Below the pieces are notes generated by a model. The model was not told where the DNA came from. It ran no database searches and saw nothing but the letters and a program-made list of their open reading frames with translations. From Deltaproteobacteria bacterium (GTDB taxonomy: Bacteria > Myxococcota_A > UBA9160 > UBA6930): a stretch of DNA of 36,872 nt. The stretch spans positions 1 through 36,872 of the forward strand of contig JAJDAP010000113.1 in NCBI GenBank assembly GCA_029261795.1, read 5' to 3'. The position numbers and the translations under genes are program-made. Position 1 is the stretch's first letter; every line of letters starts with the position of its first letter. Shown here in pieces: positions 24,681 through 31,243 of this stretch.

Positions 24681-25337
24681 TCAGCGGCGCGAGAGGCCGT
24701 GTTGTTCCAATCGCCACACGAGCATGTCGAGGCGGTCTTGACCGAAGAAGGGTTCGCCCTCGAAGACGCAGGTCGGGACGCCCCAATGTCCAGCGGCCTG
24801 GAGCGCATCCTGGTTCGCCTCGATGGCGGCTTCCAGACGGGCTTCCTCAGCGACGACGACGCGATCCATCTCTGCGAGGTCGAGACCGGCTCGAGCGGTC
24901 GCCTTGGCGAGATGTTCCCCTTGGTCCCAGGCCTCGGTGCCCGTCCAGATCAACTCGGAGACTTCACGAATGAATGGCAAGCCGAAGCCCCGTTCGGTTG
25001 CCAGCTGGCCGAGCCGGGTCAAGCGGTGGATATACGGCTGGTCCTTCGCGGTGCTGCGGCGACCGTTTTCGTCGACCAGTTGGACGACCGGATCCGGATT
25101 CGGCCAGCGATAGGGGATGCCTTCCATCTCGGCGATTCGCATGGTGTCGCGAAACAGGTAGGGCGGCCAGAGCGGGTTCACCCGATCGAAGAACTCCTCC
25201 GAGCGTATCGCGATGGGGTAGACCGGACGCACGTTTACCTCGAGGTCGCTATCGGCGGCCAGCCCGACGAGCCGCCCCGTGGCCAGGTACGAATACGGGC
25301 TTCGGAAGGACCAGAACACGTCGATGGAAAGGGGCAT
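24681..25337 (-). CDS. DsbA-family / 2-hydroxychromene-2-carboxylate isomerase-like protein
   Basis: This 218-residue thioredoxin-fold protein belongs to the GST-kappa-like HCCA isomerase group. IDVFWSFRSPYSYLATGRL at the N-terminus has the SPYS motif in place of a CxxC, so it is an isomerase-type member and not a disulfide oxidase. The helical insert and the end GVPTCVFEGEPFFGQDRLD are typical. HCCA isomerase works in naphthalene and polycyclic aromatic breakdown, but most relatives are uncharacterised. The ATG at 25337 has no good Shine-Dalgarno site, and an ATG six codons earlier is possible. It heads the operon with the acyl-CoA ligase, hydrolase and SRPBCC-Rieske protein, which fits aromatic-acid catabolism as a hypothesis. 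Confidence 0.88.
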   Translation of the reverse strand: MPLSIDVFWSFRSPYSYLATGRLVGLAADSDLEVNVRPVYPIAIRSEEFFDRVNPLWPPYLFRDTMRIAEMEGIPYRWPNPDPVVQLVDENGRRSTAKDQPYIHRLTRLGQLATERGFGLPFIREVSELIWTGTEAWDQGEHLAKATARAGLDLAEMDRVVVAEEARLEAAIEANQDALQAAGHWGVPTCVFEGEPFFGQDRLDMLVWRLEQHGLSRR

Positions 25338-25384
25338 GGCCAATCCGTAGCGCATCCGAGGGGCCGAGCGCGCCAATCGGTGCC

Positions 25385-25390
25385 TATATT
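25385..25390 (+). promoter_or_regulatory. Candidate -10 box TATATT, leaderless miaE
   Basis: TATATT is followed by seven bases (GGGCGCC) and then the miaE ATG, with no Shine-Dalgarno sequence. This matches the spacing at 20085, where GGCCGCC separates box and start. The box sits inside an imperfect inverted repeat, CGCCAAT...ATTGGGCG, which could be an operator. No -35 element is clear. Confidence 0.45.
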
Positions 25391-25397
25391 GGGCGCC

Positions 25398-25976
25398 ATG
25401 CTGAAGTTGGCCTCGCAGACCCCGCCCGGCTGGGCCGAGCGCGCCGTCGCGAGCCTCGACGAGATCCTGCTCGATCATGCCCATTGTGAGAAGAAGGCGG
25501 CTGGCTTCGCGGTGACCCTGATCTTCCAGTATCCGGGCCATCCGGAACTGATGGCGCCGCTTTCAGCGCTGGCGCGGGAGGAGCTGGCCCACTTCGAGGA
25601 GGTGCTGCGCCAGCTTTCGATTCGCGGCCTGAGTTTCGGGCGGCAGCAGCCGAGCCCGTACCCGGGCCGGTTGCGCGAGATCGTGGCCAAGCAGGAGCCC
25701 GGTCGGCTGCTCGATATGCTGCTGTGCTCGGCCGTCATCGAGGCACGGAGTTGCGAGCGGCTGGGGCTGTTGGCGGAGGCGCTGCCGGATCCTGCGCTCG
25801 CGGCCTTCTATAGCGGTCTGCGCGCGGCCGAGGCGCGACACCACGGCATCTATGTCGACCTCGCCTGTCAGATCGCCGGCCGCGACAAGACCCGGGCTCG
25901 GCTGGAAGAATTCACCCAACACGAGGCGCGCGTTCTCGATCGTGCGCCCACCCATCCAAGGCTGCACAACGCATGA
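25398..25976 (+). CDS. miaE: tRNA-(ms2io6A)-hydroxylase MiaE
   Basis: This 192-residue non-haem diiron enzyme hydroxylates the isopentenyl side chain of ms2i6A at tRNA position 37. The family pattern is clear: LLDHAHCEKKAAGFAVTL, LSALAREELAHFEEVL, SAVIEARSCERLGLL and LRAAEARHHGIYVDLA. Likely iron ligands are Glu31, Glu62, His65, Glu115, Glu145 and His148, in the ferritin-like four-helix arrangement. The ATG is preceded by TATATT and no Shine-Dalgarno site, suggesting a leaderless mRNA. Its last codons overlap the start of an alpha/beta hydrolase (ATGA). The partner enzymes MiaA and MiaB are not in this window. Confidence 0.93.
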   Translation: MLKLASQTPPGWAERAVASLDEILLDHAHCEKKAAGFAVTLIFQYPGHPELMAPLSALAREELAHFEEVLRQLSIRGLSFGRQQPSPYPGRLREIVAKQEPGRLLDMLLCSAVIEARSCERLGLLAEALPDPALAAFYSGLRAAEARHHGIYVDLACQIAGRDKTRARLEEFTQHEARVLDRAPTHPRLHNA

Positions 25977-26815
25977 CGGCACAGCGCTTCAAGACACCCG
26001 CGGGCATCGAGATCGCCTACGAGGATCTGGGGAGCGGCGGCGTCCCGTTGGTGCTCGTGCATGGTTGGACGGGCTTCCGCCAGGACTTCGCCGAAGCCTG
26101 GGACGGCTTTGCAACGAGCCGGCGCGTTCTGGTGCCGGACCTCCGCGGCCACGGAGACTCGACGAAGCTGGGACAGGAAGCCGGCTATACCTTCGAAGCG
26201 CTGGTCGAAGATCTCGACAGCTTCCTCGCCGAAGTGGTGGGCGAACCCTGCCACTTGCTAGGCCACTCGATGGGCGGAATGGCCGTGCTGCGTGTGGCCT
26301 TGGAGGCTCCCGAGCGCATCCGCTCGCTCTTGCTGATGGATACGAGTGCAGCGCCGCTCCAGGACGTGAACCTCGACGCCCTGGAGATGGCCGAGAAGAT
26401 CGCCAGGGAGCAGGGGATGGCCGCGCTGGCACAGTTGCTACGGAATGTCGAAGCGAACTCTCCCGAGCGCACGCGGGCCGCGCGTTCACATCAGGAGGCC
26501 TGGGGGGAGCGCTATTGGGAGTGGCGTGCGGCTCGCATCGAACAGCTCGACCCAGCAGCCTATGCCGCCTTCGTGCACGCCATGGTCGGGCAGGAGAGTC
26601 AGCTCGAGCGGTTGCGCGAGATTCGGGTCCCGACAGCCGTGATCGTCGGCAGTCAGGATGCGCCGTTCCTCGAGCCCAGTGGAATGCTCGCAGCCAGGAT
26701 CGCGGACGCCACGTTGACCCAGATTGCGGGCGCCGCGCACCAGCCTCAGTTCGAATCGGCGCAGGCCTGGTCCGATGCGATCGAGGTCCATCTGGCTCGG
26801 GCCGAGCGGAGTTAG
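25973..26815 (+). CDS. Alpha/beta hydrolase
   Basis: This 280-residue protein is a standard alpha/beta hydrolase of the epoxide-hydrolase/haloperoxidase/lipase-like group. Its triad is Ser99 in LLGHSMGGMA, Asp229 in IVGSQDAPF and His256 in GAAHQPQFE. HGWTG (residues 30-34) forms the oxyanion side and PDLRGHGDST follows, as usual. The ATG overlaps the miaE stop, so it is translated from the same message, although a link to tRNA modification is not obvious. A strong hairpin follows the stop, and the accessory Rhs region begins about 100 bp beyond. Confidence 0.92.
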   Translation: MTAQRFKTPAGIEIAYEDLGSGGVPLVLVHGWTGFRQDFAEAWDGFATSRRVLVPDLRGHGDSTKLGQEAGYTFEALVEDLDSFLAEVVGEPCHLLGHSMGGMAVLRVALEAPERIRSLLLMDTSAAPLQDVNLDALEMAEKIAREQGMAALAQLLRNVEANSPERTRAARSHQEAWGERYWEWRAARIEQLDPAAYAAFVHAMVGQESQLERLREIRVPTAVIVGSQDAPFLEPSGMLAARIADATLTQIAGAAHQPQFESAQAWSDAIEVHLARAERS

Positions 26816-26828
26816 TCCATTGCCCCCC

Positions 26829-26845
26829 CCCCGGCTATGCCGGGG
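26829..26845 (+). terminator. Terminator-like GC hairpin after the hydrolase
   Basis: CCCCGGC-TAT-GCCGGGG is a perfect 7-bp stem with a 3-nt loop starting 13 bp after the hydrolase stop, inside a run of ten C. Only a short T-run (CCTTTCG) follows, so termination strength is uncertain. It marks the boundary between ordinary genes and the Rhs region. Confidence 0.5.
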
Positions 26846-26909
26846 AGCCTTTCGACGACCGATATGACAGAGCGGCTGAGGCCGGGGAAGACCCGGGAAT
26901 CGCACCAAA

Positions 26910-27178
26910 CATGTAGACCCGCGCCGTCGTGACGAAGCCCACCGTTTCGTCGACCTGCTCCAAGCGGCCCACCAGGGGTTCATAGTGATAGTCGTAGACC
27001 GTGGTCGTGCCCTGGATCGTCTCCGTCTTCTCGGTGATGCGGCCGAGATTGTCGCGGATGTAGGTGTTCGCGTAGATGGAGCTGGTCGAGACCTGGGCAT
27101 CATCCGTTTGGAGCCGAAGGTGCTGGAGGTCTGGGCGGTGTCGACGCCGCCTAGCAACGTATCTGTGAGTAGACCATT
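26910..27178 (-). pseudogene. Frameshifted remnant of an Rhs core cassette
   Basis: On the minus strand this scrap reads LLTDTLLGGVDTAQTS in one frame, then DDAQVSTSSIYANTYI, RDNLGRITEKTETIQG and VDETVGFVTTARVY in another. These match the Rhs core in the intact genes at 32608-32336 and 29090-28815. Compared with those copies, a 4-base deletion near 27105-27115 (GTTTGGAGCCG for GTTTCGAGTTCGCCG) breaks the frame. Homology stops near 26910 without any core end or C-terminal domain. It is a dead fourth copy of the cassette. The left edge passes into unrelated sequence and the right edge touches a 19-bp inverted repeat. The rest of 26816-27294 shows no gene. Confidence 0.85.
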
Positions 27179-27261
27179 CGTTCTTTCCGCAGTTCCGATG
27201 CACGGCTCCCCACTCGCTCTGCTCTCCGCGATCGCTGGACAACGGAACTGCGGAAAGAACG
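27179..27261. repeat. 19-bp perfect inverted repeat at a cassette junction
   Basis: CGTTCTTTCCGCAGTTCCG (27179-27197) and its exact reverse complement (27243-27261) flank a 45-bp spacer. The left arm starts exactly where the Rhs remnant ends, and the element lies between that remnant and the stop of the small membrane protein gene. A close relative of the right arm occurs at 29551-29569, at the next cassette junction. Confidence 0.85.
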
Positions 27262-27294
27262 TCCCCGAATCCGCCCCGATTACGTCACAGCGAA

Positions 27295-27627
27295 CTAGCG
27301 TTCCTCGGACGTAGACGGCAACGCCAGACAAGTGAGATTTGCAGCCAACCCCACCCAGAACACAAAGACCGAGACCGGATCCATCTGCGGAGTGAACAAA
27401 GGGGAAGATGCCGCGACTAGCAACAACCAAGCGGCAGCCGACAGGCGAAGGAACGTCCTGTTCTCGCGAGCTGGATACACAGCCCATACCGTGAGCGCAG
27501 CAGCAGAGCAGGAAAATCCTGCGATGACCGGCCAGCCCCCGTGACCAGTCAGGATCAGGTTGATTCCGATCGCTGCGAGCGCACTAGCGGCGACGAATCG
27601 GACAGACCTAACAATAGTAGATCGCAT
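27295..27627 (-). CDS. Small polytopic membrane protein, candidate immunity protein of orphan Rhs cassette 2
   Basis: This 110-residue protein has four likely transmembrane helices (about residues 8-28, 32-50, 62-80 and 85-105: VAASALAAIGINLILTG, PVIAGFSCSAAALTVW, AAWLLLVAASSPL, VFVFWVGLAANLTCLAL). I do not recognise the family. The ATG comes one base after the TAG of the upstream Rhs fragment, so translation is coupled. In Rhs loci the gene directly behind the variable toxin tip normally encodes its immunity protein. A membrane-embedded partner would suit the hydrophobic, possibly membrane-acting C-terminus of that Rhs fragment. The role is inferred from position and topology only. Confidence 0.65.
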   Translation of the reverse strand: MRSTIVRSVRFVAASALAAIGINLILTGHGGWPVIAGFSCSAAALTVWAVYPARENRTFLRLSAAAWLLLVAASSPLFTPQMDPVSVFVFWVGLAANLTCLALPSTSEER

Positions 27628-27628
27628 T

Positions 27629-29518
27629 CTATTGGCATCCGCAGGCCGCTGGAGTCGGCGGATTCAGCAGGTTCGACGCTCCGCTCGCGAGCTTTCCGCC
27701 CGTGCTCGATGCCTGCTGTGCTCCGGCAGTCATGAGGGGCGTCGTCACACCGGCACGTTGAACCGCTCCGATCGTCCCATTCACGATGGTTGGCCCATTC
27801 GCGAGCGCCGCCGCAACCGCGACTGGAGTCGCCTGCTGGGCCGCCCCCACAGCTCCGGGTATCGCAGCAGTGCCCCCAACTACCGCCGCCGTTGCAGCCG
27901 CCGCTTGATTGAACCTTGCTTGGTCGCAGTCGCTGACGATCGAGTCAGGGAGTAGCGCGGTGATCGCAGCAGGTACGCCGATCCCTATCGCACCCGCCGC
28001 GACGATAGCCAAGGCGGCAACCGCCAGCACAGCAAACTCGCCATCTGCGTCGAGAAGCTGAACGGGATCTCCAAGGACATAGGCGAACAGATTGGGATCC
28101 CCGGCGTTGAACCGGATCCGGTCCTTCGCCGTCCACCGCCCCACCTGAGAGTCATAGTCCCGCGCCCCGAATCGCACGAGCCGGGTATCCGCATCGTAGA
28201 TCCCACCCGCGAACCCGAACGGCTGGAACCCTGGGTTGTTGTCGGCGATCACCTGCCCGAACTCGTCGTAGTCGAGGCGCTGAACGACAGCCGTGACAGG
28301 ATTCGAGTTGGACTCATCGATCACGAGGCGCGGCGACCCCAGGTGATCCGAAATGATCCGATACGTCACTCCGCCCTTCACCATGTAGTCCGGGACGTTA
28401 GGCCGAGAGCCGTAGACGAAACGGGCGACAGTATCGGTCGCAAGGCTGAGCCCCGCGAAGCCATCACTCTCGTCGATCTGGACGACGGGGTTCAACTGGT
28501 CCTGATAGAGCCACCCCTGCACGAGATTGCCATCCACCTTCTTGCCGACTCGGCGATTCTGCCCGTCGATCACGTAGTCGATCTGTCGGCCGTCCGGGTG
28601 TGTGACGTGAGTGAGGTTGCCGAGAGCATCGTAGACGAACTGGGCCGGGACCTCGCCTGGCAATGCAGCCGAGTCGGTGATCGTCTCGAGGTCGCCGGCG
28701 GCGCTGTAGGTGTAGCTCTTGGTGCCATAGGTCTCGAGGCGGTCCTGGGCATCATAGGTGCCGCTCGTCACCACGGCGCCCTCGGTCACCGAGAGGCGGT
28801 TGCCGTTGGAATCATAGGCGTAGACCCGCGTCGTCGTGACAGCGCCCACCGTTTCGTCGACCTGCCTGAGCCGCCCGGCGTCTTCATAGTGATAGTCGTA
28901 GACCGTGGTCGTGCCCTGGATCGTCTCCGTCTTCTCGGTGATGCGGCCGAGGTTGTCGCGGATGTAGGTGTTCGCGTAGACGGAGCTGGTCGAGACCTGG
29001 GCATCGTCCGTTTCGAGTTCGCCGAAGCCGTTGAAGGCCTGGGCGGTGTCGACGACACCTAACATCGTATTCGTGAGCAGGCCGTTCAACGGGTCGGGGG
29101 TGAACGTCATGCTTCCAGCGCCCGTCAGCAGGCCATCGTCGTCGTAACCGAACATCACGGTGCTGCCGTCCACCGTCTGGCTATCGATCCGGAAGTCGTC
29201 GTCGTAAGTCTGGTCCACGGTGCCCGCGACCGTGCCGCTCCACGTCGTGCTCGTGATGAGACTGCCGTCGTAGACGAAGGCGAGGCCCTCACCACCGGGC
29301 GCCAGGATCGAGCTGAGGTTGCCCGTTGTAGGGTCGAAGCTCTGCGTGATCGTGCCGCGCGGAATGTCGATGCTCTCCAGCCGCCCCATCCGGCCAAGGA
29401 GAGGGTCTTCGTAGCTGAGCGTCACGTTCTTTCCATCTGGCCGCGTGACCGAGATCAGTTGCTTGTCGAGGTTGTAGAGGAAGGTCGTGCTCGGCGACGA
29501 GACCAAGGGCAACATCAT
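27629..29518 (-). CDS. Orphan Rhs cassette 2: YD-repeat core with hydrophobic variable C-terminus
   Basis: This 629-residue frame lacks any export or N-terminal region and begins inside the Rhs YD-repeat shell (SSPSTTFLYNLDKQL), aligning with the large Rhs protein from about 33,000. It carries YD motifs (FGYDDDGLLTGAG, TYDAQDRLETYG), the core end (IDYVIDGQNRRVGKK, YRIISDHLGSPRLVID, FGFAGGIYDADTRLVRFGAR) and the junction DPNLFAYVLGDPVQLLDADG. After that the sequence is unique: about 130 residues rich in Ala, Gly and Val with a strong hydrophobic start (VLAVAALAIVAAGAIGIG) and an end PPTPAACGCQ. It may be a membrane-acting toxin tip. The protein may be unexpressed until recombined into a full-length Rhs gene; ATG codons at 29518 and 29515 have no clear ribosome-binding site. 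Confidence 0.8.
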   Translation of the reverse strand: MMLPLVSSPSTTFLYNLDKQLISVTRPDGKNVTLSYEDPLLGRMGRLESIDIPRGTITQSFDPTTGNLSSILAPGGEGLAFVYDGSLITSTTWSGTVAGTVDQTYDDDFRIDSQTVDGSTVMFGYDDDGLLTGAGSMTFTPDPLNGLLTNTMLGVVDTAQAFNGFGELETDDAQVSTSSVYANTYIRDNLGRITEKTETIQGTTTVYDYHYEDAGRLRQVDETVGAVTTTRVYAYDSNGNRLSVTEGAVVTSGTYDAQDRLETYGTKSYTYSAAGDLETITDSAALPGEVPAQFVYDALGNLTHVTHPDGRQIDYVIDGQNRRVGKKVDGNLVQGWLYQDQLNPVVQIDESDGFAGLSLATDTVARFVYGSRPNVPDYMVKGGVTYRIISDHLGSPRLVIDESNSNPVTAVVQRLDYDEFGQVIADNNPGFQPFGFAGGIYDADTRLVRFGARDYDSQVGRWTAKDRIRFNAGDPNLFAYVLGDPVQLLDADGEFAVLAVAALAIVAAGAIGIGVPAAITALLPDSIVSDCDQARFNQAAAATAAVVGGTAAIPGAVGAAQQATPVAVAAALANGPTIVNGTIGAVQRAGVTTPLMTAGAQQASSTGGKLASGASNLLNPPTPAACGCQ

Positions 29519-29550
29519 ATGAACTCATCCCGGTCAAGATCCTAACAACT

Positions 29551-29569
29551 GAACTTCGGAAAGAACGTC
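29551..29569. repeat. Short junction repeat GAACTTCGGAAAGAACGTC
   Basis: This 19-base word differs at one position from GAACTGCGGAAAGAACGTC at 27245-27263. Both copies lie between the stop of a small downstream gene and the start of the next Rhs cassette. Here it is in the 76-bp spacer between the DUF4288-like gene and orphan cassette 2, which holds nothing else that I recognise. Confidence 0.6.
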
Positions 29570-29594
29570 GCCGGTTCGGACCCACTCCCCGTAG

Positions 29595-29915
29595 TTAATC
29601 GGGAAACGGCCTTCTCATACTCTGCGCTTCTTCGTCGCTCAAGAACTTCGAGTAGACCTCGGTGCCACTTAGATCGCGATTGAATGCGTCAGAATCAAGC
29701 AGCTGAACTTCGTCTGTGCCCATGAACTTCCACGCAACTGCGCTCCCGTCTACCGCCTCGTAGGAAATCTCTCGGTCAGACGCACCGGTGACCGCCGTCG
29801 CTTCGGCGACTTCGGGATCCTGTGCAGCGACAAGGACGACCACGAGCTCCCAGAGAATCGAGTCCCCACTCACCGATCTGAAGAACATCCCAACTGCGTA
29901 CCACTGATCGTCCAT
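29595..29915 (-). CDS. DUF4288-like small protein, candidate immunity protein of orphan Rhs cassette 1
   Basis: This 106-residue acidic protein reads QWYAVGMFFRSVSG, LWELVVVLVAAQDPEVAEA and VAWKFMGTDEVQLLDSD. These are the spacing and key residues (WYAV, WE-VVL, WKF-G) of the DUF4288 family, found in many small proteins with no known function and in toxin-immunity neighbourhoods. Its ATG overlaps the TAA of orphan Rhs cassette 1 by one base (TAATG), so it is translationally coupled to that variable end. The preceding C-terminus is basic and this protein is acidic, as expected for a toxin and its binder. The immunity role is inferred from position. Confidence 0.75.
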   Translation of the reverse strand: MDDQWYAVGMFFRSVSGDSILWELVVVLVAAQDPEVAEATAVTGASDREISYEAVDGSAVAWKFMGTDEVQLLDSDAFNRDLSGTEVYSKFLSDEEAQSMRRPFPD

Positions 29916-30835
29916 TACTTCCTGAACTTGTTTCGAGTTAGTAGCTTGCGCGCTGTCTGGGCGGTCCTGTCGCCTGCCCGTGCTGCCCTGGTGATCTGGC
30001 CCAAGGTGCTGTCGCGGAACTGTGCCGGGAATTGACTGTTTACACTTCCCTTACACTTCTGAGCGATGATATCGCTCGCCTTCTGCTGGAGTCTAGCGAG
30101 CGCCTTCTGAGCTGCGGTCCGCTGTGCCGGGTTTAGGCCGCCGGATTGAAGAAGATTCTTCAAGCCTTGCGTGTTTCCGCGTGCCGCAAGGGCAGCGATG
30201 CGCGCCCTGATTGAATTGAGACCGTCTAGATCGATGAAGTTGATTGGGTCCAGGCTTGCGTAGGCGAAGAGATTGATCTCTAAAGAATCGAATCGAACAG
30301 GGTCCTTCGTAGTCCACCGCCCGCTCTCAGCATCATAGTCCCGCGCCCCGAACCGAAGGACCCCAGTGTCCGCATCATAGATCCCACCCGCGAACCCAAA
30401 CGGCTGGAACCCGACGTTCGAGTCCTGCGCCACCTGCCCGAACTCGCCGTAGTCGAGGCGCTGAACGACGGCCGTGACAGGATTCGGGTCAGACTCATCT
30501 ATCACCAACCTTGGCGACCCCAGGTGATCCGACACGATTCGGTAAGTGGTCCCGCCCCTCACCATGTAGTCCGGAACGTTAGGCCGTGAGCCATAGACGA
30601 AGCGGGGGACCGTATCGGTCGCGAGGCTGAGCCCTGCGAATCCATCGCTCTCGTCGAACTGGACGACTGGATTCAACTGATCCTGGTAGAGCCAGCCCTG
30701 CACGAGCACGCCATCCACCTTCTTGCCGATGCGGCGGTTCTGCCCGTCGATCACGTAGGTGATGGATCGGCCGTCAGGGAGATCGACCTGAATCAAGTTG
30801 CCAACGGCGTCGTAGATTGCCACCGTGCGAGTCAC
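29915..30835 (-). CDS. Orphan Rhs cassette 1: Rhs core end with basic toxin-like C-terminus
   Basis: This 306-residue frame begins in the last part of the Rhs core (IYDAVGNLIQVDLPDGR), with a GTG one base after the TGA of the TPR-like gene. It contains ITYVIDGQNRRIGKK, YRIVSDHLGSPRLVID, FGFAGGIYDADTGVLRFGAR and the junction INLFAYASLDPINFIDLDG. From about residue 200 the sequence is unique: an Ala/Gln/Leu-rich helical linker, then a basic end with SQFPAQFRDSTLGQITRAAR and AQTARKLLTRNKFRK. This compact, Lys/Arg-rich tip has the look of a nuclease- or RNA-targeting Rhs/CDI toxin domain, but I cannot name the family. A DUF4288-like gene overlaps its stop. Lacking an N-terminus, it is an orphan module. 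Confidence 0.82.
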   Translation of the reverse strand: MTRTVAIYDAVGNLIQVDLPDGRSITYVIDGQNRRIGKKVDGVLVQGWLYQDQLNPVVQFDESDGFAGLSLATDTVPRFVYGSRPNVPDYMVRGGTTYRIVSDHLGSPRLVIDESDPNPVTAVVQRLDYGEFGQVAQDSNVGFQPFGFAGGIYDADTGVLRFGARDYDAESGRWTTKDPVRFDSLEINLFAYASLDPINFIDLDGLNSIRARIAALAARGNTQGLKNLLQSGGLNPAQRTAAQKALARLQQKASDIIAQKCKGSVNSQFPAQFRDSTLGQITRAARAGDRTAQTARKLLTRNKFRK

Positions 30836-30836
30836 G

Positions 30837-31241
30837 TCAGTCTGCTCGCGGCTCCGATAGAATAGCTGACAGCTCCTTTACTCGAGGCCAGATCTCCTTC
30901 GGCCAATCCCCTGGGAAGCTCGCGATCTGCTCTTTTGCTGAAGAGATCTGACCCGTGTGCTTAAGCGCGAGCGCATAGTTGAAGTGACGGCGTGGCTCCA
31001 ATCGTTCCGGCAGTCGCCTCCCCTCCAGTAGCGAGAACTGTATCACCGCATCGGCCCACCGCTCCTTCTTCGCGTACGCACTCGCGAGCCGGTACCTAGT
31101 GTCGCTGGAGTCCAGTCCAATTTCGTGAACCGCCTCCATCTCCTTCGCGACGAGGTCCCAGTCGGTTGGATTGTTGGCAACGCGCCAATAGGCTGCGGCC
31201 AAGCGAGGTAGATTGATGAGGACCGTGATGGGACGAAGCAA
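30837..31241 (-). CDS. TPR-like small protein behind the main Rhs gene, candidate immunity protein
   Basis: This protein of about 134 residues is helical, with two tetratricopeptide-like pairs: RYRLASAYAKKERWADAVIQ and FNYALALKHTGQISSAKEQI. It starts 2 bp after the Rhs stop, apparently at a TTG (no ATG is near; the next in-frame ATG is 34 codons in), and its stop is one base from orphan cassette 1. Position directly behind the variable end of the large Rhs protein is that of a cognate immunity gene; TPR-like folds occur among such proteins. The start and the role are both uncertain. Confidence 0.65.
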   Translation of the reverse strand: MLRPITVLINLPRLAAAYWRVANNPTDWDLVAKEMEAVHEIGLDSSDTRYRLASAYAKKERWADAVIQFSLLEGRRLPERLEPRRHFNYALALKHTGQISSAKEQIASFPGDWPKEIWPRVKELSAILSEPRAD

Positions 31242-31243
31242 GA

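Noticed and set aside
23571..25976. Plus-strand open frame of 801 codons
   Set aside because: Its first three quarters are the antisense of the acyl-CoA ligase and isomerase genes; only its last 193 codons, from 25398, are a real gene (miaE).
26486..27487. Minus-strand open frame of 333 codons spanning the hydrolase end and Rhs remnant
   Set aside because: It joins antisense of the hydrolase, a frameshifted Rhs scrap and unrelated sequence; no single protein is implied.
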